From contig NZ_JBIGIA010000001.1 in NCBI RefSeq assembly GCF_043555975.1, positions 310,001 to 374,000 on the forward strand: a stretch of 64,000 bases of DNA, read 5' to 3'. This DNA is from Pelomonas nitida (GTDB taxonomy: Bacteria > Pseudomonadota > Gammaproteobacteria > Burkholderiales > Burkholderiaceae_C). Below, in pieces: positions 44,994-54,614 of the stretch (the first letter of the stretch is position 1; each line of letters begins with the position of its first letter). The notes below the pieces were generated by a model. It had not been told where the DNA came from. It ran no database searches and saw nothing but the letters and a program-made list of their open reading frames with translations. A program made the position numbers and the translations under genes.

Positions 44994-45033
44994 GCCTATC
45001 CGCCGCGCGGGCCGGGCCCGCTCATGAAAATCG

Positions 45034-45903
45034 TCAGGCCTCGGCGAGCCGCTTGCGGATGCGCTTGAGCGCGGCGGCATCCAGCGTGGGCTCGGGGTAG
45101 CTCATCTTCAGCCCGGCGAGCGTGTCGGCGATGACTTGCGACACGATGAGCCGCGCGTTGCGCTTGTCGTCGGCCGGCACGGCGTACCAGGGCGCGTGGG
45201 TGCTGCTGGTGGCGGCCAGCATCTCGCCGTAGGCCTTCATGTAGTTGGGCCAGTGCTCGCGTTCGGCGAGGTCATCGGCAGTGAACTTCCAGTTCTTGGC
45301 CGGGTCGTCCAGCCGTGCCAGGAAACGCCGGCGCTGCTCCTCGCGGGAGAGGTGCAGGAAGAACTTGATGACCCGCGTGCCGTTGCGGTGCAGGTGCCGC
45401 TCCAGCCCATTGATGGATGCGAAGCGCTCGTCCCACAGCTTGGGTGGCCGCGCCGTGGACTTCGGCAGCCCCTGCGCCGCCAGGATCTCGGGATGCACGC
45501 GCACGATCAGCACTTCCTCGTAATAGGAGCGGTTGAAGATGCCGATGCGCCCGCGCTCGGGCAGGCATTGCGCGGTGCGCCACAGGAAGTCGTGCTCGAG
45601 CTCCTGCGTGCTGGGGTGCTTGAAGCTGAACACCTGGCAGCCCTGGGGGTTCACGCCCGACATCACGTGCTTGATGACGCCGTCCTTGCCCGCCGCATCC
45701 ATGGCCTGGAAAACCAGCAGCAGCGCGTAGCGGTTGTGGGCGTACAGCAGATCCTGCAGTTCGCTCAGGCGGGTGACTTGCGTTGCCAGTTGGCGTTCGT
45801 AGTCGGCGTCGTCGACGTACAGCGGATCGACGGCCGTGGGCCAGTGCTTGAGCTTGACCTTGTGGCCGGGAGCGATGCGAAAGGGCGTGGTGTCGATGGG
45901 CAT
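45034..45903 (-). CDS. ppk2: Polyphosphate kinase 2 family protein
   Basis: About 289 residues from the ATG at 45903 (MPIDTTPFRIAPGHKVKLKH). It has the PPK2 Walker A motif QAMDAAGKDGVIK (residues 66-78), the Walker B region IFNRSYYEEVLIVRVHPE and the lid segment LSREEQRRRFLARLDDPAKN. It transfers phosphate between polyphosphate and nucleotides. The sequence resembles the single-domain class I or III forms acting on nucleoside di- or monophosphates. The longer frame upstream is antisense to the next gene. Confidence 0.93.
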   Translation of the reverse strand: MPIDTTPFRIAPGHKVKLKHWPTAVDPLYVDDADYERQLATQVTRLSELQDLLYAHNRYALLLVFQAMDAAGKDGVIKHVMSGVNPQGCQVFSFKHPSTQELEHDFLWRTAQCLPERGRIGIFNRSYYEEVLIVRVHPEILAAQGLPKSTARPPKLWDERFASINGLERHLHRNGTRVIKFFLHLSREEQRRRFLARLDDPAKNWKFTADDLAEREHWPNYMKAYGEMLAATSSTHAPWYAVPADDKRNARLIVSQVIADTLAGLKMSYPEPTLDAAALKRIRKRLAEA

Positions 45904-46020
45904 GTCGGGGCCTCCTGCCCGCGAGCGTAGCGGAGCGTCGCAAAGGCGCACCCCTGGCGAACGGCATGGGTGCCGCGTGGTGGCAGACTCGCCGTCTTTG
46001 CTCATCGGCGCCCTCCTCCC

Positions 46021-47991
46021 ATGACCCGTTTGCATGCCTTGCTCCTGCTGTTGACGAGCCTCGCCGGCGGCTTCGCCCGCGCGGCCGATGACGACGCACC
46101 GGCCGCCAAGTACGAGCCGCGCGAGCACTACACCAAGTACGAGTACCGCGTCGCGGCGCGCGATGGCAAGAAGCTGTTCACGGTGGTGTACATGCCCAAG
46201 GACGCAGGGCAGGGCGGCAAGACCTACCCGATGCTGATGACGCGTACGCCCTACAGCTGCGGCCCCTACGGCGTCGATAACTTCGCCGTCCGGCGGCTGG
46301 CGCCCAGCGAGGCCTTCCTCAAGGCGGGCTACATCTTCGTCTGCCAGGACGTGCGCGGCCGCTTCATGTCCGAGGGGACCTGGCGCACCATGACGCCGCA
46401 TCTGGACGTCAAGCGAACGCCGCAGGACGTGGACGAGAGCAGTGACACGCACGACACGGTGCAGTGGCTGCTCGACCACGTGGCGGGCAACAACGGCAAG
46501 GTGGGGCTGTGGGGCATCTCCTACCCGGGCTTCTACGCCATCGCGTCGGTGATCGACTCGCACCCGGCCATCAAGGCCGCCTCGCCGCAGGCGCCCATCG
46601 CCGACTACTACCAGCGCGATGACGGCTATCACGGCGGGGCGCTGATGCTGGCGCACAACTACGGCTTCTACACGGGTTACCGCCCACAGCAGACGCCCAC
46701 CGTCGAGCCCAGGAAGTGGCACAGCTTCGACTACCGCGACCGCGACGCCTACAACTACTTCCTCAAGCTCGGCAACCTCGATGCCATTGCGGCGAGCCTG
46801 GCCGGCCCGGATGGCAGCCAGCCCGCGCACAACCCGTATTTCGACGAGCTGGTGCAGCATGACAGCTTCGACGACTACTGGCGTTCGCGCCGGCTGCCCG
46901 AGCACCTGAAGAACATCCGCGCGGCCGTGCTGACCGTGGGCGGCTGGTACGACGCCGAGGACCTGGCCGGCCCGCTGTCCATCTACCGTGCCGTCGAGCA
47001 GCAGAACCCCGGCGTGCCGAACCGGCTCGTCATGGGGCCCTGGGTGCACGGCGGCTGGATGCGCGGCATCGGCCAGCAGCTGGGGGCCATCGGCTTTGAC
47101 GGCAAGCACAGCGAGTGGTTCCAGAAGCAACTGCTGCTGCCGTTCTTCGAGCAGCACCTTCGCGGCGCCGCCGACGCGAAGATCGCCGAGGCCACCGTGT
47201 TCGAGACCGGCACCAACGTCTGGCGCCGCTACGACGCCTGGCCGCCCCGGCAGGCCAAGGTGCAGAGCTTCTACCTGCAGGCCGGCGGCAAGCTGGGCTC
47301 TTCAGCGCCCACCGCAGCGGATGCGGCCGACCGTTACGTCAGCGACACCAACCGCCCCGTGCCCTTCATTGCCTACACGGCGCTGGGCATGCCCAAGGAC
47401 TACATGGTGGGTGACCAGCGCTTCGCCGCCACACGGCCCGACGTGCTGGTCTACGAGACCGAGCCGCTGGAGGACGACCTGACCGTGGCCGGCCCCGTGG
47501 GGGTGGAGCTCTTCGTGGCCAGCACCGGCACCGACGCCGATTTCGTCGTCAAGCTCATCGACGTGTGGCCGCAGGACGCTGGGCCGGAGCCGGCGCAGCC
47601 GCCGCGCGACAAGGCCGTCGATGTCGAGCCGCCGACGCCCGCGTTCGGCGGCTACCAGCAACTGGTGCGCGGCGACCCGCTGCGCGCGCGCTTTCGCCAT
47701 GGCTTCGACAAGCCCGAGGCACTGGTGCCCGGCCAGGTCGAGAAGCTGCAGTTCGAGCTGCCGGACCTGAACCACAGCTTCCGCCGCGGCCACCGGCTGA
47801 TGATCCAGGTGCAGAGCAGCTGGTTCCCGCTGATCGACCGCAACCCGCAGCGCTTCGTGCGCATCCGCAGCGCCAAGCCCGAAGACTTCCAGGTCGCCAC
47901 GCAAACGGTCTATCGCAGCGGCGCGCAGGCCTCGCGCGTGCAGCTCATGGTCGTCGACCCCGCCCGTGCCGAGCTGCCGCCGGCCAAGTGA
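46021..47991 (+). CDS. Secreted CocE/NonD family hydrolase, copy 1
   Basis: About 656 residues from the ATG at 46021: a signal peptide (MTRLHALLLLLTSLAGGFARA), then an alpha/beta hydrolase with nucleophile Ser in GLWGISYPGFYA, an Asp region in FDAED-like GGWYDAEDLAGPL, and a C-terminal PepX-type jelly-roll (LNHSFRRGHRLMIQVQSSWF). Relatives include cocaine esterase, alpha-amino-acid ester hydrolases and glutaryl-7-ACA acylases. The true substrate is unknown; periplasmic acyl-ester or dipeptide cleavage is likely. A close paralogue follows 34 bases downstream. Confidence 0.9.
   Translation: MTRLHALLLLLTSLAGGFARAADDDAPAAKYEPREHYTKYEYRVAARDGKKLFTVVYMPKDAGQGGKTYPMLMTRTPYSCGPYGVDNFAVRRLAPSEAFLKAGYIFVCQDVRGRFMSEGTWRTMTPHLDVKRTPQDVDESSDTHDTVQWLLDHVAGNNGKVGLWGISYPGFYAIASVIDSHPAIKAASPQAPIADYYQRDDGYHGGALMLAHNYGFYTGYRPQQTPTVEPRKWHSFDYRDRDAYNYFLKLGNLDAIAASLAGPDGSQPAHNPYFDELVQHDSFDDYWRSRRLPEHLKNIRAAVLTVGGWYDAEDLAGPLSIYRAVEQQNPGVPNRLVMGPWVHGGWMRGIGQQLGAIGFDGKHSEWFQKQLLLPFFEQHLRGAADAKIAEATVFETGTNVWRRYDAWPPRQAKVQSFYLQAGGKLGSSAPTAADAADRYVSDTNRPVPFIAYTALGMPKDYMVGDQRFAATRPDVLVYETEPLEDDLTVAGPVGVELFVASTGTDADFVVKLIDVWPQDAGPEPAQPPRDKAVDVEPPTPAFGGYQQLVRGDPLRARFRHGFDKPEALVPGQVEKLQFELPDLNHSFRRGHRLMIQVQSSWFPLIDRNPQRFVRIRSAKPEDFQVATQTVYRSGAQASRVQLMVVDPARAELPPAK
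46106..46149 (+). repeat. Identical 44-base segment shared by the two CocE genes, first copy
   Basis: This stretch, encoding KYEPREHYTKYEYR, is base-for-base identical to 48126-48169. It is the longest exact match I noticed between the tandem paralogues and could support recombination between them. Confidence 0.85.
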
Positions 47992-48025
47992 TCCCCCTGA
48001 TCTTCTCGAACCGATTGCCCCCACG

Positions 48026-49975
48026 ATGCGCATCCACCTCGCCTGCGGCCTCGCCGCCCTGATGACCCTGACCCCCCTGGCAAGCGCCCTCGCGGCGCCT
48101 GCTGACGGTGCTGCCGACGCGCCGCCCAAGTACGAGCCGCGCGAGCACTACACCAAGTACGAGTACCGCATCCCGGCACGCGACGGTAAGAAGCTCTTCA
48201 CCGCCGTTTACCTGCCCAAGGACCAGAGCAAGCGTTACCCCTTCCTGATGGTGCGCACACCTTACGGTTGCGGGCCGTACGGCGTGGACCGTGGCGAGAG
48301 CGTGCGTCATCTGGCGCCGAGCGAGGCCTTCCTGAAGGCGGGCTACATCTTCGTGTGCCAGGACGTGCGCGGCCGCTTCATGTCAGAAGGCAGCTTCGTC
48401 GAGATGACGCCGCACAAGGCCGTCAAGACAAGGCCCGCCGACATCGACGAGAGCAGCGATACGCACGACACCGTGCAGTGGCTCATCGACCACGTCGCGG
48501 GCAACAATGGCCGCGTCGGCCTCTGGGGCATTTCCTACCCGGGCTTCTACACGGCGGCGTCCATCGTCGATTCGCACCCGGCCATCAAGGCCGCCTCGCC
48601 GCAGGCGCCCATCGCCGACCTGTTCATGGGCGACGACAGCTACCACGGCGGTGCGTTCATGCTGGCGGCCAACTTCGGCTTCTACACCTTCTTCAAGCCC
48701 CAGCAGACGCCCGTGCTGCCGCCCAAGCAGTGGCCGCAGTTCGACTGGGGCACGCAGGACGGCTACGAGTTCTTCCTGCAGTTCACCAACCTCGACGCGA
48801 TGTCTGCCCGCATGGCGCGTGACGGCGGGCCGAACCCGTATTTCGACGCCCAGCTCGAGCATGCGAGCTACGACGATTTCTGGAAGCCGCGCGGCCTGAC
48901 GCCGCACCTGAAGAACATCGGCGCGGCGGTGCTGACGGTCGGCGGCTGGTTCGACGCCGAGGACCTGGCCGGCCCGCTGGCCATCCACCGCGCCATCGGC
49001 GCGCAGAGCCCGAAGACGGACAACCGTCTGGTCATGGGCCCGTGGGTGCACGGCGGCTGGGTGGGCGCGCCGGGCCGGCAGCTGGGCCGCGTGCAGTTCC
49101 AGCAGCCCACGGCCGAGCAGTTCCAGCGCGACGTGTTGCTGCCGTTCTTCGAGCAGCAGTTGCGTGATGTTGCGCCGGCGACGCCGATCGCCAAGGCCAC
49201 CGTGTTCGAGACTGGCACCAACGTCTGGCGCCGTTACGACGCCTGGCCGCCCAAGGAAGCCAAGCCCCGCACGCTGTACTTCGCACCCGGCGGCAGGCTC
49301 AGCTTCACGCCGCCCTCGGCCGCGCAGCCGGAGTTCGACAGCTGGGTCAGCGACCCGGCCAAGCCCGTGCCTTTCGTCGGCTACACGGCGCTCGGCATGC
49401 CGCAGGAATACATGGTAAGCGACCAGCGCTTCGCGTCCACGCGGCCCGATGTGCTGACCTTCCGCAGCGACGTGCTGGAAGAAGACGTGACGGTGGCCGG
49501 CCCCATCACCGCGCGCCTGTTCGCCTCCACCTCCGGCACAGACGCGGATTGGGTGGTCAAGCTGATCGACGTCTATCCCAGCGAGTTGGAGGACAGCCCG
49601 ACGGCCAAGCGCCGAGCGCGCACCGAGGACGTCGAGCCGCAGGAGAGCCCGCTGGCCGGCTACCAGCAACTCGTGCGTGGCGACCCGCTGCGCGGCCGGT
49701 TCCGTAAGAGCTTCGAGACGCCGCAGGCCATGGTGCCCGGCCAGGTGGAGGAACTGCGCGTGACGCTGCAAGACGTGAACCACAGCTTCCGGCGCGGCCA
49801 TCGCATCATGGTGCAGGTGCAGAGCAGCTGGTTCCCGTTGATCGACCGCAATCCGCAGACCTTCGTGCCCATCCGCAGCGCCCGCCCCGAGGATTTCCAG
49901 CCGGCGACGCAGAAGCTCTACCGCTGGAAAGGCCAGGCATCGGGCCTGGCGCTGACGGTCATCGAGCCGCGGTGA
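48026..49975 (+). CDS. Secreted CocE/NonD family hydrolase, copy 2
   Basis: About 649 residues from the ATG at 48026, with its own signal peptide (MRIHLACGLAALMTLTPLAS). It aligns end to end with the preceding paralogue and keeps the nucleophile motif GLWGISYPGFYT and the C-terminal jelly-roll (VNHSFRRGHRIMVQVQSSWF). Differences concentrate in the likely substrate cap (ADLFMGDDSYHGGAFMLAAN against ADYYQRDDGYHGGALMLAHN). This is a tandem duplication with probable divergence in substrate. It is cotranscribed with copy 1. Confidence 0.9.
   Translation: MRIHLACGLAALMTLTPLASALAAPADGAADAPPKYEPREHYTKYEYRIPARDGKKLFTAVYLPKDQSKRYPFLMVRTPYGCGPYGVDRGESVRHLAPSEAFLKAGYIFVCQDVRGRFMSEGSFVEMTPHKAVKTRPADIDESSDTHDTVQWLIDHVAGNNGRVGLWGISYPGFYTAASIVDSHPAIKAASPQAPIADLFMGDDSYHGGAFMLAANFGFYTFFKPQQTPVLPPKQWPQFDWGTQDGYEFFLQFTNLDAMSARMARDGGPNPYFDAQLEHASYDDFWKPRGLTPHLKNIGAAVLTVGGWFDAEDLAGPLAIHRAIGAQSPKTDNRLVMGPWVHGGWVGAPGRQLGRVQFQQPTAEQFQRDVLLPFFEQQLRDVAPATPIAKATVFETGTNVWRRYDAWPPKEAKPRTLYFAPGGRLSFTPPSAAQPEFDSWVSDPAKPVPFVGYTALGMPQEYMVSDQRFASTRPDVLTFRSDVLEEDVTVAGPITARLFASTSGTDADWVVKLIDVYPSELEDSPTAKRRARTEDVEPQESPLAGYQQLVRGDPLRGRFRKSFETPQAMVPGQVEELRVTLQDVNHSFRRGHRIMVQVQSSWFPLIDRNPQTFVPIRSARPEDFQPATQKLYRWKGQASGLALTVIEPR
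48126..48169 (+). repeat. Identical 44-base segment shared by the two CocE genes, second copy
   Basis: Second copy of the exact match described at 46106-46149, at the same position in the paralogous reading frame. Confidence 0.85.
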
Positions 49976-50017
49976 CGCCATCGCGGCGCAGGCCGCGACG
50001 GCGGGTGGGTCAAGCCA

Positions 50018-52192
50018 TCACTTCGCGGCGCTGCGCGCGAGGTGCTGGGTGATGCTTTGCATCACCAGCCCCTCCACCGTGGCCTGGCGCAGGCCGAGCT
50101 CACGCGAGCCGTTGGCCGTGGTGAACGCGGGGATCTTGGCGTAGCCACAGGTCTGGCCATTGCCGTCACGTTCGGCGGCTGCTTTCACCGTGAGGCTGGT
50201 GTCACCGAGCACGGCCACCGGCGCGTCGGCCTGCATCCGTTGGAAGACGCTGCCCTCGTAGCCGGTGCCGTACAGGTAGGCTGACGTCACCGGCGGAGCG
50301 CCGGCAGGCGTTGTCCAGCTGAGCGATGCGCTGTCGAGTGCGATGGTCAGCGCGGCGCTGGTCGGCTTGACGTATTGCAGCGCATCGGCCGTCGGTTCAG
50401 CCCAAGGGAGCTTGGCCGCGAACTCGGCCGACACGGGCCTGGCGACGGTACGCACGGCGAAGGTGTCGGCTGGCGTGCTGGAGCCGGCCTTGAACACCTC
50501 GAACACGTAGCGCGCCAACATCGGGATCGCCGCGAGGTCGACGCCCGGGGCCGGCGCGATCATGTTGGACTTGGCCGTGCTGGGCGTGCCGTCCGCATTG
50601 CGGCCGCGCCACTCGTTGTAGAAGTCCGAGCCGGTGTAGGCGGTGCCGTTCTGCGCGACGCCCAGCGTGTAGCGGTTGCTCGTTGCGCTGCTGACCAGGG
50701 GCAGCACCGCCGTGCCGGCGGCCGGTGTCGCCGGCAGGCTGCCGTCGTTGGAATAGGTCGCCAGGTAGTCGCTCGTGCCGCAAGCGGAAGAGCGCGCCAG
50801 CACGATGCCAGCGTCGGGCAGGCCCGGGCCCTTGACGCGCACGGCGTAGACGGCAGCGCCATTGGGGCCAGCCTGGTTGAACTGCAGGTGGATGCGCGGC
50901 GAGTAGGCGTTGAACCAGCCGACGCTCTTGCCGGCATCCGGCCCGCTGGGCGGCGTGTACGGATTGGTGCTGATGTCGGTCGAGCGCAGCATGCGGACGC
51001 TGATGCCGGCGTCGTACTTCTGCTGATTGCCTTCGAGTGCCCATCCGGCGGTGAGCTTGCGAGTCGGCTGCACATAGCTGCCGCCGCCTTTGGGGCTCCT
51101 GTACGGGAAGCGCACGATGGCGGTGTCGGCGCCGGCATCGGTCTTGAAAAAGCCCAGCACTTCCGGTCGGCCCATCACGGCGCCGTCGGGGATGACGTCA
51201 TGCAGCTGCTTGCCCCAGTACTGCAGCAGCGTGAAGCCGTTGTGCAGGTAGTTGGTCGTGAAGCCGCTGATCTTGGCGCAGTCGCCCAAAAAGGCGGTGG
51301 GGGCTCCGCTGGTGTCGGTGCTCACGCGCTGGGCGGCAGGCAGCGCCAGGCATTTGTTGACGCTCGCCACCCACGGGTCGAAAGCGGTGATGCCGTCGGT
51401 GACGGTAGGCGCGGGCAGCGCGGCGGGTGCGGTGGCGCTTGCGTCCTTGACGGTGACCACCGTGCTGCTGGCGGCACCGTCGCCGCCGGTGGCTGCGGGC
51501 ACGCCCACGACGCGCAGCGTGACGCCGCGCTGGTCGATGGTCGCCTTCACCATGTCCAGCACCTTGTCGGCGCTGCTGGCGCCGTCAGCGGTGAAGGTTG
51601 CCGTCAAGGGGTCGTAGCCGGCGGCGCCCAGCGAGGTCGCCACATCCTTGACGATGGTCTTGACCAAGTCCTGGGCCTTCTGCACGCGGGCCGGGTCCAG
51701 GGCCTTGAGCTTGTCGGTGCTGGCGAATTCGCCGGGCGTGCTGCCGTCACTGGAGGCGAGCGAGACGATGGCGTCGGTCAACGGCGTGACGTTGGCGTGG
51801 CCGGTCGACCCGGCCGCCACGTCGCTGGCGACCAGTGCGCGATAGAGGCGCACCGCTTCGCCGGACGCTGCGGTGGCCGTCACGAGCAGCGGGGCCTTCA
51901 GGCCGGTCACGTCGGCCTTGTAGCTGCCGTTGTCGGCGGCGGTGACGGTGACCGTCTTGCCGTTCGCGTCGGCGATGGTGATCTTCGCCTGTGCCAGCGG
52001 CGCGCCGTAAGCGGCGGTGCCGTCGAGGAAGGTGCTCGTGGCGACGGGCGGGGCGGTGTTGGGCGAAGAGCTGGCAGGGGCGGGGGTGGTGGTGGTGGTG
52101 GAAGCGGGGGTGCTGCTGTCGCCGCCGCCGCCGCAGGCCGCCAAGGTGGCAGCCGCCAGGATGGCCAGTGCCGGGCCATGTCGTTGATTCAT
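50018..52192 (-). CDS. Large secreted lipoprotein of unknown function
   Basis: About 724 residues from the ATG at 52192, preceded by GGGAGA. A lipoprotein signal peptide has lipobox LAAC with acylated C20, followed by GGGG and a Thr/Ser/Pro linker encoded by short ACC and GCC-type repeats. The first domain looks like a carboxypeptidase-regulatory or Ig-like fold (AKITIADANGKTVTVTAADN). The rest has no motif I recognise, apart from a few spaced cysteines (KCLALP, GDCAKI, SACGTS, QTCGYA) that may pair. It is probably anchored in the outer membrane. Convergent with the CocE genes. Confidence 0.75.
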   Translation of the reverse strand: MNQRHGPALAILAAATLAACGGGGDSSTPASTTTTTPAPASSSPNTAPPVATSTFLDGTAAYGAPLAQAKITIADANGKTVTVTAADNGSYKADVTGLKAPLLVTATAASGEAVRLYRALVASDVAAGSTGHANVTPLTDAIVSLASSDGSTPGEFASTDKLKALDPARVQKAQDLVKTIVKDVATSLGAAGYDPLTATFTADGASSADKVLDMVKATIDQRGVTLRVVGVPAATGGDGAASSTVVTVKDASATAPAALPAPTVTDGITAFDPWVASVNKCLALPAAQRVSTDTSGAPTAFLGDCAKISGFTTNYLHNGFTLLQYWGKQLHDVIPDGAVMGRPEVLGFFKTDAGADTAIVRFPYRSPKGGGSYVQPTRKLTAGWALEGNQQKYDAGISVRMLRSTDISTNPYTPPSGPDAGKSVGWFNAYSPRIHLQFNQAGPNGAAVYAVRVKGPGLPDAGIVLARSSACGTSDYLATYSNDGSLPATPAAGTAVLPLVSSATSNRYTLGVAQNGTAYTGSDFYNEWRGRNADGTPSTAKSNMIAPAPGVDLAAIPMLARYVFEVFKAGSSTPADTFAVRTVARPVSAEFAAKLPWAEPTADALQYVKPTSAALTIALDSASLSWTTPAGAPPVTSAYLYGTGYEGSVFQRMQADAPVAVLGDTSLTVKAAAERDGNGQTCGYAKIPAFTTANGSRELGLRQATVEGLVMQSITQHLARSAAK

Positions 52193-52312
52193 CGCGATCT
52201 CCCTGAGATGACGTGTTGTTGTGAACGCGATGTTATGTGAGGCGGACGCCACGACTGGCCGTCGACCGATGAGCGTGCGCAGGATGTCACGCCATTTTGG
52301 GGTGGCGCGTTG

Positions 52313-53002
52313 TCAGATGGTTAGCGGCCAGCCTGGTTCCGGCGGCGCTTCCAGCCGCAGTGCCGCGCCGCTCACCGGGTGGGTCAGCTGCAGTTGCCAG
52401 GCATGCAGCCACAGCCGGTTCTGGCCGAGGTGGGCCGCGACGGCACGGTTCAGCGGGCCCTTGCCATGCGTGGCGTCGCCCAAAATGGGGTGGGCGATGT
52501 GCTTGAGGTGCCGGCGGATCTGGTGGCGACGGCCTTGCAGCGGCTCCACCTCCAGCAGCGCAACCCGTGTGGTCGCAAAGCCAGGCTGCGTGGCGATGGG
52601 CCATTCGTGGCGCTGCAGCACGCGCCAGCGTGTCTGTGCGGCCAGCATCACCTGCCCGGCCGACGCCTGCTCCGGGTCGCGGGCCAGCGGGTGGTCGACC
52701 AGCCCTGCATCCTCGGCCGGCCAGCCGCGCACCAGCGCCCGATAGCGCTTGTCCATGCCGCCCCGCTCGAACATCGTGCCCAGCCGCGAGGCGACCTCGG
52801 CCGATAGCGCGAACAGCAGCACGCCGGAGGTGCCACGGTCCAGCCGGTGCACGGGCCACACCGGCCGGCCGAGCTGGTCGCGCAGGCGTTGCAGCGCGGC
52901 CTCATCCTCGTGCGCGGCGAGCTGGGTGCGGTGCACCAGCAGCCCGGCGGGCTTGTCGATGGCGACGAGATGGTCGTCGAGGTGCAGCAGGCGCAAGGTC
53001 AA
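52313..53002 (-). CDS. truC: tRNA pseudouridine(65) synthase
   Basis: The 229-residue RluA-family enzyme has catalytic D55 in the motif VHRLDRGTSGVLLFA and the family ending GRRHQIRRHLKHIAHPILGD. Length and the opening LHLDDHLVAIDKPAGLLVHR match TruC, without an S4 domain. It converts U65 of some tRNAs. The start is uncertain: the first available codon is a TTG at 53002 without a recognisable ribosome site, just after a run of nine C on the coding strand. Confidence 0.88.
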   Translation of the reverse strand: MTLRLLHLDDHLVAIDKPAGLLVHRTQLAAHEDEAALQRLRDQLGRPVWPVHRLDRGTSGVLLFALSAEVASRLGTMFERGGMDKRYRALVRGWPAEDAGLVDHPLARDPEQASAGQVMLAAQTRWRVLQRHEWPIATQPGFATTRVALLEVEPLQGRRHQIRRHLKHIAHPILGDATHGKGPLNRAVAAHLGQNRLWLHAWQLQLTHPVSGAALRLEAPPEPGWPLTI

Positions 53003-53006
53003 GGCA

Positions 53007-53015
53007 GGGGGGGGG
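53007..53015 (-). repeat. Nine-base homopolymer tract before truC
   Basis: Nine consecutive G on the plus strand (C on the coding strand of truC), ending five bases before the presumed TTG start. Tracts like this slip easily during replication. The remaining 53003-53297 spacer to xylA shows no gene or clear signal. Confidence 0.6.
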
Positions 53016-53297
53016 CGGGCAAACGCGGGCGCTGATGGGGCGGCGAATGATGCCTGAGCCGGTGCGCCGGCGGTGCTGTGCGGCCCGCGCTGTCGCTGTC
53101 GTGCCCCGGTTGTCGTCCGTTGCTACCCGGGCCCACGCAAGGCAGAACTGGCATGACGACAGAGGCATCCGCGACGCTGACGAGGCAAGGCCGTTCCCGG
53201 GCGGCCTCTGACGTGGACGACGTCCCAGCACAGGCACATGGCGCGCCAGCGAGGTGAAGCCCAACGTCGCGGTGCCCTGGCCGCGCCCGGCGATCGC

Positions 53298-54614
53298 TCA
53301 AACAAACGCGTTGACGATGTTCTCCAGGCGCTCCTGGCGGCCGGAGCGCGGGGCCGGCGAGATGCCTTGCGTGTGGACCAGTGAAGCCAGATCGTCCAGC
53401 GATGCGCCGCCGGTGATCTTCTGGCCCAGCTCGCCGTTCCAGCCGGCGTAGCGATCCGCCACGGCCTGCTCCAGCTGGCCGCTCTCGAACAGCGCAGCGG
53501 CGGCCAGGAAGGCGCGGGCCATGGTGTCCATGCCGCCGATGTGGCCCTCCAGCTGGTCGATCGGGGCTATGGACTGGCGGCGCACCTTGGCGTCGAAATT
53601 GGTGCCGCCGGTGGTGTAGCCGCCGTGGCGAATCATCTCCAGCATGGCGGGGACGAGCTGCACGTGGTTGTTGGGGAACTGGTCGGTGTCCCAGCCCAGC
53701 TGTTCGTCGCCACGGTTGGCGTCCAGCGAGCCGAAGATGCCTAAAGCGCAGGCGGTGGCCACTTCGTGCTCGAAGCTGTGGCCCGCCAGCGTGGCGTGGT
53801 TCACCTCGATGTTCACCTTGACTTCGTTCTCCAGGCCGTAGGTCTTCAGGAAGCCGTAGACCGTGGCGCTGTCGTAGTCGTACTGGTGCTTGGTGGGCTC
53901 TTGCGGCTTGGGCTCGATGAGGATGGTGCCCTTGAAGCCGATCTTGTGCTTGTGCTCGACGACGCTGCTCAGGAAGCGGCCGTACTGCGCCAGCTCGCGC
54001 TTGAGGTCGGTGTTGAGCAGCGTCTCGTAGCCCTCGCGGCCGCCCCACAGCACGTAGTTGGCGCCACCCAGGCGGTGCGTCCACTCCAGCACATGCTTCA
54101 CCTGGGCCGCGGCGTAGGCGTAGACCTCGGGGTCGGGGTTGGTGGCGGCGCCGCTCATGAAGCGCCCGTGGGAGAACAGGTTGGCCGTGCCCCACAGCAG
54201 GCCGACCTTGCCGTCCTGCATCTTCCTGGCGGCGGCTTCCAGCAGGCCGTCCAGGATGCGGTTGGACTCGGCCAGCGTGGCGCCCTCAGGGGCCACGTCG
54301 CGGTCATGGAAGCACCAGTAGGGCAGGCCCAGCTTGCCGAAGAAGTCGAACGCGGCGTCGAGCTTCAGGTGGGCGGCCTTGATGGGATCGGCCTCGGCGA
54401 ACCAGGGGCGCTGGAACACGGTGTTGCCGAGGCCGAAGATGTCCTCGCCCTTCCAGCAGAAGTTGTGCCAGTAGCAGACGGCTGGGCGCAGGTGCTCGGC
54501 CAGCGTCTTGCCGAGCACGACGCGCTGCGCGTCGTACCAGCGGTAGGCCAGCGGGTTGGTGGAGGAGGGGCCTTCGTACTTGACGGTGGGGAGGTCGGAA
54601 TAGACGGTGCTCAT
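53298..54614 (-). CDS. xylA: Xylose isomerase
   Basis: The 438-residue protein is the longer class II xylose isomerase. It has the family landmarks YWCFHDRDVAPEG (catalytic His), VLWGGREGYE, KVNIEVNHATLAGHSFEHE (metal-binding Glu/His) and QLGWDTDQFP. It converts D-xylose to D-xylulose in the cytoplasm. It is the last gene of the minus-strand GH43-symporter-xylA operon. No xylulokinase gene is in the locus. Confidence 0.97.
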   Translation of the reverse strand: MSTVYSDLPTVKYEGPSSTNPLAYRWYDAQRVVLGKTLAEHLRPAVCYWHNFCWKGEDIFGLGNTVFQRPWFAEADPIKAAHLKLDAAFDFFGKLGLPYWCFHDRDVAPEGATLAESNRILDGLLEAAARKMQDGKVGLLWGTANLFSHGRFMSGAATNPDPEVYAYAAAQVKHVLEWTHRLGGANYVLWGGREGYETLLNTDLKRELAQYGRFLSSVVEHKHKIGFKGTILIEPKPQEPTKHQYDYDSATVYGFLKTYGLENEVKVNIEVNHATLAGHSFEHEVATACALGIFGSLDANRGDEQLGWDTDQFPNNHVQLVPAMLEMIRHGGYTTGGTNFDAKVRRQSIAPIDQLEGHIGGMDTMARAFLAAAALFESGQLEQAVADRYAGWNGELGQKITGGASLDDLASLVHTQGISPAPRSGRQERLENIVNAFV

